64,000 nt of DNA from Heliocidaris erythrogramma (Eukaryota; Echinodermata; Echinoidea; Camarodonta; Echinometridae). The first letter of the stretch is position 1. The number at the start of each line of letters is the position of its first letter. A model generated the notes under the pieces. It had not been told where the DNA came from, searched no databases, and worked only from the letters and a program-made list of their open reading frames with translations. Position numbers and translations under genes: made by a program. Location: assembly GCA_025617745.1 (NCBI GenBank), contig CM046859.1:26401371-26465370 (forward strand). The letters run 5' to 3'. Positions 56,660 to 64,000 of the stretch are shown here, one piece after another.

Positions 56660-56725
56660 CTGGAGGTACAATTGTTGGATCTGGGAATCCAACCGGAGGA
56701 TCATTCAACCTCGGGAGTTCTGGAG
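56660..56725 (+). CDS. Diverged exon C (unit 6), phase 1-1
   Basis: A 66-bp exon with the same tandem AAGCAG acceptor and donor GGAG|GTATAA. It reads (A)GGTIVGSGNPTGGSF then NLGSSG. It differs from the other C exons at many positions, several of them replacing residues, but the frame, length and Gly-rich pattern are intact, which argues for an older, still functional copy. Confidence 0.7.
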
Positions 56726-57076
56726 GTATAAGTGAATTTATTTTTCCTACTGAGAAAAAAAAATCACATGGAAATGGATGCAGCTTTATGCGTTACTAAT
56801 ATAAGTTTTTGAAATGTATGTTGTACACGAGGCATCAATGGCGGCGTTACCTTCCTTAATTAAGTCTGTCACGGCAAGTTGCATACGGCATTATAAGATT
56901 GCACCATTGGTCGCTGACGCAGTCCTAAGTGAAGCGAATGACGCTTCGTGTACAACGGACTGAGGACATATATGATAAAACATATCTTGTTGGTTTGCTT
57001 TGCTTCATCTTCGGTGATTCATGCATAAAATAAGAATGATTTGCAGGGGTCATAAAAAACATATACACAAAAAGAT

Positions 57077-57290
57077 GTCATGGTTCATTCACTTGACTCT
57101 CAATCCAAGGGTTGAGGGTTTTAACGCTAGTATAGCGCCTTTTGGCAAGACATTAATCCATATTTGCCACTCTCCACCCAGGTGTTAAATGGGTAACTGG
57201 CAGGATTTATTCCTTAATGTGATATGCGCTTTCCATGAACGGTTTATTACTATTATCATTATTATCATTATCATTCGGATGATAGTGATT
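57077..57290 (+). mobile_element. tRNA-derived SINE, degraded head
   Basis: Same body as the SINE at 4866 (GGTTCATTCACTTGACTCTC, CATTAATCCATATTTGCCAC, CCACCCAGGTG, GGCAGGATTTATTCCTTAA) but the B box is lost, with an ATT/ATC microsatellite tail. Confidence 0.7.
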
Positions 57291-57610
57291 TGCACGAATT
57301 GCCTTTCTAGTGGGCTTGATTAATAACGCAGTCGAAATGACGCCTCGTGTAAAAAGGTTCACTTTGTATTCACTTTTCTACCGTTTAGACCGCACAAGTC
57401 GATGACGCAGCCCTATTCGTCAGAAAAAAGATAATGTCGCCTCGTGTGGAACTGTGTCACCGGCATTAGAAACACACCGAAATACACTTGACATAAGAAA
57501 AAAATGGAGTCCAACCAGCTAAATTCCTAAAAATCTTTTCATCGTAACAATATATATATATATTTAGTTTAATTCTCATTTGGAAAATTGTTCTTGTACT
57601 TCTCATTCAG

Positions 57611-57697
57611 GCAATTTTAATCTGCGAGCGCTCTTTCAAAGCAAGATTGGAAAGTCGTCAGGTAAACCATTCGAACTTGTTCCTTCGGAAAAGAAGG
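57611..57697 (+). CDS. Linker exon D (87 bp, phase 1-1)
   Basis: Acceptor TTCTCATTCAG and donor AAGG|GTAAGT bound 87 bases that read in phase 1 as GNFNLRALFQSKIGKSSG followed by KPFELVPSEKK and a Gly codon start. FNL and KSSG echo the FNLGSSG end of the preceding exon. A second possible donor (TCAG|GTAAAC) at 57661 would give a 51-bp exon, also phase 1-1, so both forms stay in frame. More exons may follow; I could not identify them before the window end. Confidence 0.65.
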
Positions 57698-57929
57698 GTA
57701 AGTATCAATTCGATGTACAAAATCAGTTTCATTTACGTAGAATAGAGATGAATGTCAGTGCTCACTTGGTTTATACAATCTTTACAAGATCAGGGCCTTG
57801 TAACATGCGCTCTTACAAAAGAATGAAAATCCACTATATACTACATTCAAGTACATTACATTATAGTCAGGTAAGAGAAAAGGACAACCGCGAGCCAGGA
57901 TTTCATTTTAGGGGGCGGTTGTGAGCACG

Positions 57930-58170
57930 GGAAGCGTGCTCCCGGGGGGGGGGGGGGGGGGGGTAGGGTGGGTGCAGGGAGGTAAAATAATACAACGTAA
58001 CAGTGAAATAATGGGTCACATTGTCCTGTTTCATAGAACTTATTATCGATAACAACTGCTACAGATCTATGACAAATTAGCTCTAAGCCAATCAAATTCA
58101 TTGATTTCAGTAGCTTATAACAATAATGTTACTAATAACAAGTTTTATGAAACAGGGCCCTTGTAATCTG
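57930..58170. repeat. G run and small inverted-repeat element
   Basis: After a G run (57943-57962), ATTGTCCTGTTTCATAGAAC at 58020 is mirrored by TTTTATGAAACAGGGCCCTT at 58143, with further mirrored bases between (TTATTATCGATAACAA / AATGTTACTAATAACAAG). About 150 bp in all. Confidence 0.55.
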
Positions 58171-58403
58171 GTAAGGGAAATGACTTCACGTGTCGACAAG
58201 ATAAGATTGCATATACATGTATACATGATACAAGCAACACAAGTACTTAATTACACGAGGGAGAAAAGATGTCTTCAGAGAGTTATTACTATTGACGGAG
58301 GATGCACCCCGAAGTTGTGGAGGAAGGCCTAATAATTCCACAGTGTAGGTGCTAAGGTGCTGAAAGTACGTTCCCCATACTATTTTCTGTACATTCTAGG
58401 TGT

Positions 58404-58682
58404 TTAGAGGAGATGTGGAAAGAAGATTTCTGCTGGGGAATTATTCTTTAATGAGATGTAATACATAGGAGGGAGTGTTGCCATAGCTTTAAATACTATT
58501 AGGAGAATTTTGAACTGGATTCGAAGGTGCATCGGTAGCCAGTGACGACGGGAAAGAAGCGGTGTGTTGCGCTCGTGCCTATACGGGTCTTTACTACAAT
58601 CCTTCCATCGATGTTGATCTCTATAATTATCAGGTATGCCTAAGTTCCCCAGCAGAGCAAACGCGTGTACCACTACCAGCAT
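58404..58682 (-). pseudogene. CR1/L2-like LINE reverse transcriptase C-terminal fragment
   Basis: Minus strand contains TPLLSRRHWLPMHLRIQFKI then LLIVFKAMATLPPMYY, matching the conserved HWLPVxxRIxFKxxLLxFKAL block that ends the reverse transcriptase region in CR1/L2/Jockey-type LINEs. Only about 60 codons are recognisable and the front is interrupted, so it is a fossil. It indicates retrotransposition debris rather than a host gene. Confidence 0.75.
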
Positions 58683-58822
58683 TTCTGCCGGGTGAGCCGG
58701 GGGTGCGGGGGGTGCTGCAGCCCCCCTGTAAAAAAATCTTGGGGTGTTACATAATAAAAAAGGAAATGTGAAACTTCAACCTTATGTAAATATATGTACT
58801 CAGCAATAAATACTCCTGATAA

Positions 58823-58990
58823 ATGTGGAGGTGTCGTGGTATAGTAGTAGTTCATTCACTTGCCTCTCAATCGAAAGGTTGAGGTTTCGAATCCTAGCCA
58901 TTCAAAACCGTCATTTGGCACGACATTACCGCTATGACCCGGGTAAAAATGTTGGAGCGCCATTATTACAATTTATTATTATTATCATTA
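58823..58990 (+). mobile_element. tRNA-derived SINE
   Basis: GGAGGTGTCGTGGTATAGTA head with A-box-like and degenerate B-box-like (GGTTTCGAATCC) motifs, short body, then an ATT/ATC tail. It butts against the 3' end of the LINE to its right. Confidence 0.65.
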
Positions 58991-60290
58991 TTTTTTCCCC
59001 CTTCCACAAGGTTCTTTATTTTCAAATAAATGTCATCATAATTATATACAGTATATTTTTCATTTCTTTTATACAAATAGTTAAACAGATACATGTAATA
59101 GCAGATATGACAAACATAATATTCCAGATCGTCATGGTCGAAAGCATATAAAGTTACATAATGAGAGGCAACATGACAAAAATGGCATATCAGAATGAGA
59201 GACTATACGTAAGTTACATGTATGTTCATATTTGTTTTGGGACATTGCCAACACAATAAAAAAAAATCCTAAAATGAAACCATTTCTTTTTCCTTTTATT
59301 TTCTCTAAGATATGTTTGATATAGATATTTTTCCATTGCATAATAATAACGTTTCAAAGCTGATAGAATTACGTCAAAGTCAGGTAATTGATTTCGTAAT
59401 TTGGCTAAAAATATTTCACTTCTTACAATTATGAGAATACAATTAAGTGCATTATTATTGCTACCGCAATAACCAAACAATTTGTTTTGATTTGTGAGTG
59501 TGATTCTTTTCCCTGTGTAACGAAATATCCAATACTCAAATTTCAACCATATTTCATTCGAACAGTTACAAGAGCAAAAAACATGTAGGAGAGTTTCATC
59601 ATTATTATTACAAAAAGGGCATTTCTTATTAGCTACTACACCAAATGGTAATAAAGCATCTTTCATATATATTATTCTGTTTAGGATCTTTATTTGAAAC
59701 CATCTTAAACTAACATCCATTGTTGATTGAAATGGAATTTGGCAATGTGAACCCCAATTTTCATGTTGAAAATCCAAAACACCTTTCCACTTTGTGAGAG
59801 CTCTACACTCTTTTACTGATTTGTATTTTAGAAAAGATTGATAAATATGTGAACAGCCGTATTGTCTTTTAACCACGAGATGCAAAGCTTCTGGAATGAT
59901 AGGATCTGTGGCCGTATGGATTAAATGTGTACTAATTTCAATACCTGACCGAATCGCATTACATAGACCGTAGTACTGGAGGAAGTTTGTTTGTATGTGA
60001 TACTTGCGTTGAAATTCAAAGTATGAAAGAAAAGAACCATCTGTTTGTAGAATGTCATTCACAAAACGTATCCCTCGTAAGTTCCAAGATGTGAAACACA
60101 CCACTTCTTCATTAATTTTAATTCCGGTGTTATTCCAGATAGGTTGACTGGCAATGTCATGAACAAGTAGTTGGACCAAGTCTGACCAAGCTAAAAGAAC
60201 TTCTTTCCAAAATAGATTTGGAGTCAAAACTCCCATTTGCGAGAATAAATACAGTTCACACATGAAATTGCCATTTTCTCAACTTTATTC
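58991..60290 (-). mobile_element. 5'-truncated L1/Tx1-like LINE
   Basis: The minus strand ends with a long 3' untranslated part containing AATAAA (59020-59025 complement) after the coding region 59226-60263. The 5' end of the element is missing beyond about 60290, the usual outcome of incomplete reverse transcription. Confidence 0.7.
59226..60263 (-). CDS. LINE ORF2 C-terminal region (L1/Tx1-like)
   Basis: 345 codons open to TGA. Features in order: PIWNNTGIKINEEVVCFTSW and GIRFVNDILQTDGSFLSYFE (the post-reverse-transcriptase region of L1/Tx1-type ORF2 proteins), SLRWFQIKILNRIIY, then a zinc-knuckle-like CPFCNNNDETLLHVFCSC, and a basic tail (RENKRKKKW). The Cys-rich motif matches the zinc-binding domain after reverse transcriptases of this clade. 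Endonuclease and polymerase domains are absent, so the protein would be inactive even though the frame is intact. The first Met is internal to the original protein. Confidence 0.83.
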   Translation of the reverse strand: MCELYLFSQMGVLTPNLFWKEVLLAWSDLVQLLVHDIASQPIWNNTGIKINEEVVCFTSWNLRGIRFVNDILQTDGSFLSYFEFQRKYHIQTNFLQYYGLCNAIRSGIEISTHLIHTATDPIIPEALHLVVKRQYGCSHIYQSFLKYKSVKECRALTKWKGVLDFQHENWGSHCQIPFQSTMDVSLRWFQIKILNRIIYMKDALLPFGVVANKKCPFCNNNDETLLHVFCSCNCSNEIWLKFEYWIFRYTGKRITLTNQNKLFGYCGSNNNALNCILIIVRSEIFLAKLRNQLPDFDVILSALKRYYYAMEKYLYQTYLRENKRKKKWFHFRIFFYCVGNVPKQI

Positions 60291-60519
60291 CACTGGGGAC
60301 AATTCCCAGGTATTAAAACCAATTTCCATCACATTTTCATTAGCACAAGATTTGTAATAGTGCAATAAGTATTCAATGGACATCAAATGACGAAAGGGGG
60401 CGCAGATTCCCCTCAAACAGTTATCATCTATTCAATTCAAACTTCTCAAATGTGTCAGAATATACACATGTACATGTAGGAGGGAGAGAGGCTTCAAGAC
60501 GTGAACATGAATTCTAGGA

Positions 60520-60640
60520 GGGGAACCTGGTCACGTGACCTGCCGGGAGGAAGACATCCAGCCGGCGTCCCGGGATAGGCGTTTCCAGGGACACTGATTC
60601 CCATCTCCCGTTTTTCTTTACCTATATATAGAACCCCTCC
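60520..60640 (+). promoter_or_regulatory. Promoter-like GC-rich stretch with TATA box
   Basis: GTCACGTGACC (E-box palindrome), CCGGCGTCCCGGG and then CTATATATAGAAC at 60622-60634, 12 bases upstream of a pyrimidine-rich start-like segment. No downstream coding region was recognised, so it could be a promoter, an LTR fragment or chance. Confidence 0.25.
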
Positions 60641-60819
60641 CCCTACGATTGACCTGAACTGATGGGAAAACAATTACAAACCCATCCAAACTTTGTACCG
60701 CCAAGAGTCCTAAACCTTCATAATTTTCAGCCTAACCCGCCAACTCTCCTGACTGACTTAAGAAAATAGACACATGTACGTTGCACAGCCATCTTTCTTT
60801 TTTTTGTTAGTTTTTGTTT

Positions 60820-61600
60820 TCAAGCCCAACCAACCAACTAATGAATAACTGAAACATTCAATATCCTCCCCAACATCAATGCATTCATGGTCCGACCGTA
60901 TCCGAGACAACCAACCAACCAATGAATTAATGAAAAATATACCGGTAATCATGAATGCACACATTGCCCAGACCAATTTTTAGGTTTTCAAGCCCAATTA
61001 AACAACCAGTTTGATATCCTCACCAACAGATATGCATATATTATTTCGCCTTTTTTAAAAGTTTTCCAAGCCCGACCAACCAACCGATGGAAGAATGATA
61101 AAAAGAATCATCATCAACACATGTACGTACAAGTTTAACTTCTGGGTTTCTAGCCCAGGTAACCAACCAATTAATTAGTGAAAAATACAATATCCTCACC
61201 AATTATATGCATACACTGTATAACCACCTTTTTAGGTTTCCAAGCCCAACCAACCACCCACTGTTTAACCTGTCTAGGTTTCCAAGCCCAACCAACCAAC
61301 CAGTGACAATATCCTCATCAATATATATGCATACATTATATAACCACCCTTTTAGGTTTCCAAGCCCAACCAACCAACCACTGTTTAACCTTTCTAGGTC
61401 TCCAAGCCCAACCAACCAACCAATGACAATATCCTTACCAACATATATTCTTACATTGTATAACCACCTTTTTAAGTTTTCAAGCCCAACCAACCAGCCA
61501 CTGACCGAAGAAATACAATGTCCTCACCAAGATATATATGTAAGCCCAACCAAACAACCAACCAATGAATGAGTGAAAAATACAATATCCTCGCCAAGAT
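60820..61600. repeat. CCAACCAACCA minisatellite
   Basis: Imperfect units of roughly 55-120 bp built around TTTAGGTTTCCAAGCCCAAC-CAACCAACCA and AATATCCTCACCAA, about nine copies. Open frames on both strands (61203-61572) are repeat translations. Confidence 0.85.
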
Positions 61601-62690
61601 ACTTTATGCATACAACAATCCCCTTAGGGTGAAATTGCAAAGTGTAATTTGAACATTTACTTATGTCACTTGAATAAACTTGATTCAACTCCATGGAACA
61701 ATATTCAAACTTTTGATTATCATATTTTGACCAAAATTACTATTTTCTGACCCATTAATGAAGGTTAACACTTTTACAGTAAAATATGGTCATCACATAT
61801 TGAGCCATTTTCTGAAATTAATCAAATCTGGTTAGGGCTAAGGTGAATTTCGGATCTGTTTACAAAAAGTTCAAAATATGATAAATTTTTAGATTTAAAG
61901 GAGGTCAAAGGTGAGATAGATATTTGTCACATCTGTCACGTTTTTAAAACTATTTTTAAAATAACTTTTACAATAAACTAGATCCATGATTTGGAATAAA
62001 ATTTTGCACTCTTGCTGTTTGTAGGGGGAAGTTCATTTCTTCTGATAACTTGGTGGAATACAATATTGTGAAGAAAATGATCAATCATAAACTGATGTCC
62101 CTTTGTCGCGGTTTTCATTTACAGCAATAACTATATGCGTGGGATTAAAACAAAATTTTCTGATGGATGGAAATTAAAATCCTCTGACCTTTATATTTCA
62201 TCATATCAAGGATAACCAGTTAGCCCCTTTAGAACAGAAGAATAGGCTATTAAATGCTGCAAATTTAGTCACCTTTAAGTATTGTATTTCGTGTACAGTC
62301 TCAATGTGCCCGACTGTCACACTCACATTTTTAGCATTTCCCCCTAAAAGCCAGGGGAAATTTTAAACGTATAATGGAAGGTTTCAAGAAGGCACAGACG
62401 AGTAAGAATATAAATACACACATTTCCTATGAGCATAGATTTGTAATGAGTATCAGCGGGAATGGCTTGATAAATTCATGTCTGTCTGACACGCTGAACT
62501 TGTAGCCCCACCCATCAATTGTGGGCGGGGCTCAAAAAATTATGATTTTTCTCTTTGTGGACCAAATACCATCAATCGCATTATACATGCATCATATTCA
62601 ACTGAATTACAAAATACATTGTATCAGTTAAAAGCATCAAACAGTGAGGGTTGGATGTCCCATTATCCAATTATTTTTTATTTATTAATT
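61601..62690. other. No gene recognised
   Basis: AT-rich unique-looking sequence. One hairpin, AGCCCCACCCA paired with TGGGCGGGGCT, lies at 62503-62532. I see no exon, tRNA or transposon ends. Confidence 0.6.
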
Positions 62691-62694
62691 TTTA

Positions 62695-62860
62695 ACATTA
62701 TTATTTAGGTTTCCAAGCCTAACCCACCAACCAATGAATGAATGACAAAATAAAATTATGTTCACCAAGAAATACACATACATTTGTCCAAAAAATTGTT
62801 TAGGTTTCCACGCCCAACCAACCAGACAACGACTGAATGAAAGTTTCGTGGGTAACCAAC
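62695..62860. repeat. CCAACCAACCA minisatellite, outlying block
   Basis: Two or three further units (TTTAGGTTTCCAAGCC, CCAACCAATGAATGAATG; TTTAGGTTTCCACGCC) separated by 1.1 kb from the main block. Confidence 0.8.
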
Positions 62861-63074
62861 TAATCTAGGTATTGAGATACAACGTATTTCAACTAAAAAC
62901 ATGAGGCCCACTCATTCTTGCGAGGGCCCTTCCAGGCGCTCATCAATTCGTGTTTCGTTTATTAATGGGAATCATGTCACCCTTTAATCATTCGTTCCTC
63001 TGAATTTGCAAGTGCACCATGTCATGATTTTTTTTCTTTACACCTTTATTTCCAATTATTCATTTAATTATTCA

Positions 63075-63260
63075 ATGCCGGAGGCATTATGTTTTCGGGT
63101 TGTCCGTCCGTCCCACTTCTCGTTACCGCGATATCTGAAGAATCATTTGAGGTAGGAACCTCAGACTTGGTACTAGTATGTATCCCTATACGAAGATGAA
63201 CTGATTAGATTTTGGGGTAAGTAGGTCAAAGGTCAGAGGTCACAGAGGTCAATTTACCCT
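63075..63260. repeat. GCCGGAGGCATTATGTTTTC-type dispersed repeat fragment
   Basis: Starts at GCCGGAGGCATTATGTTTTC, with GTCCGTCCGTCCC and GCGATATCTGAAGAATC, followed by AGACTTGGTACTAGTATG and AGGTCAAAGGTCAGAGGTC. It resembles, in layout only, the repeat at 12949; no ends are defined. Confidence 0.4.
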
Positions 63261-63280
63261 GATAGCAGAAAGTGGTAAAA

Positions 63281-63997
63281 ATTACGTGATATTTACGTCG
63301 TGGTTTTCGTCTTTTTTACGTCCTGTAATTACGTCAATAAGACGACAACTTGCACCAACGCAAGACGTGAAGAGGACGTCTTATTTTGACGTCATCTGTA
63401 CACTGTAAAAACTGAAGTGCTGTATATAGCACTTTTTGAGGGCATGCATAGGGACTGCACTCAGAGTGCTAATGAATGCACACAGCTTGCTATTTCAGCA
63501 CTTTCACGGGAGCTGGACCGGCTCCTTAAACTGCTAAACATTCATAAAAAAAATGATTTGGGCGAGCTTCGAACCAGGGTCCGCTGATCGAGAATTGCTG
63601 GCATTACCGATAGACTAACTCACATTGTACGATTTAGAGCAGATCATATTGTTACATAGTGAATTTACGACACCACATAGTTCATGTTATCTACTTGACT
63701 CCCATGACTAAACTGGATTGCAAGAAGCATTCCTTAGTCCATCGGTAACGTCAGCGCCTCTCAATCAGCGGAAACTGGTTCGAGGCTCGCCACGGTCACA
63801 ATTTTGCTGGTAAATTAGCACACTACAAGTGCTATAAACAGCATTTCAGGTGCAGTCATTATACATGCCCCTAAAAGTAGCACTTTAGTTTTTACAGTGT
63901 ACAAGACGTAGAGATGACGTTGGTGCAAGTTGTCGTCTTATTGACGTAATTACAGGACGTAAAAAAGACGAAAACCACGACGTAAATATCACGTCAT
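63281..63997. mobile_element. Nested palindromic element with ACGT-rich ends and tRNA-like arms
   Basis: The outer arms (TACGTGATATTTACGTCGTG ... at 63281-63360 and the complement at 63910-63993) are about 85 bp of near-perfect inverted repeat. Inside, CACTGTAAAAACTGAAGTGC (63405) is mirrored near 63880-63899. Each inner arm has a tRNA-like stretch with an A-box-like AGTC(T/C)ATCGGTAA and B-box-like GGTTCGA (minus strand about 63567-63625; plus strand 63736-63795). Confidence 0.65.
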
Positions 63998-64000
63998 TTT

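Noticed and set aside
57580..57924. 114-codon frame as a complete small gene
   Set aside because: Only the part between the acceptor at 57610 and donor at 57698 fits the lectin gene phase; the remainder reads through intron.
61203..61572. Opposed 96- and 121-codon frames made of Trp/Gly or Pro/Thr/Asn repeats
   Set aside because: Both are translations of the CCAACCAACCA minisatellite.

Overview
This is intron-rich, repeat-dense, AT-rich eukaryotic DNA, most likely from a marine invertebrate deuterostome and plausibly a sea urchin. That placement is inferred from an SUEL-type (rhamnose/galactose-binding) lectin domain, tRNA-derived SINEs, L1/Tx1- and CR1-like LINEs, a Ty3/gypsy element, Tc1 elements, TTAA-flanked inverted-repeat elements and fold-back elements with minisatellite arms like the TU elements described in sea urchins. 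There is no bacterial gene organisation. Most open frames lie in repeats.

The only host gene I can support runs left to right on the + strand. Two exons (2-97 and 1738-1861) join in frame to give most of an SUEL lectin domain. Tiny exons follow, each a multiple of three and each bounded by phase-1 introns, encoding Gly/Pro/Ser-rich linker peptide: a candidate at 3096-3110, then 3595-3648, weaker candidates at 12153-12182 and 15249-15281, and then a tandem array from about 24.1 to 56.5 kb. Each array unit is 6.6-7.9 kb and carries exon A (72 bp), exon B (51 bp) and exon C (66 bp). Four units are followed by a partial fifth and a decayed sixth; units 1 and 5 have lost exon C. A last symmetric exon lies at 57611-57697. 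Because every cassette is phase 1-1, any number or combination keeps the reading frame, so repeat copy number or exon skipping would lengthen the linker by about 63 residues per unit.

The introns and flanks are a museum of mobile DNA. From left to right: TTAA-flanked inverted-repeat elements (194-637, 3658-4547); an antisense tRNA-Arg(TCT) gene in a small inverted/direct repeat complex (2346-2862); a SINE; a nested fold-back element (5131-8553); a decayed Tc1 element with about 200-bp terminal repeats (9027-11166); a compound palindromic region around a degenerate tandem repeat (12.3-16.1 kb); tRNA-like tandem repeats split by a 578-bp element with 9-bp target duplication; a Ty3/gypsy element with identical LTRs and a gag-to-integrase deletion (17779-22148); nested TTAA elements (22459-23417); then the exon array. 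Insertions that differ between array units date events relative to the amplification. Past 57.7 kb are SINEs, a CR1-like LINE fragment, the 3' part of an L1/Tx1-like LINE (minus strand), a CCAACCAA-rich minisatellite and a nested palindromic element at the right edge.

Coordinates of exons rest on splice-site and phase inspection by eye. Element ends rest on visible terminal repeats and, inside the array, on comparison with empty sites in sister units.
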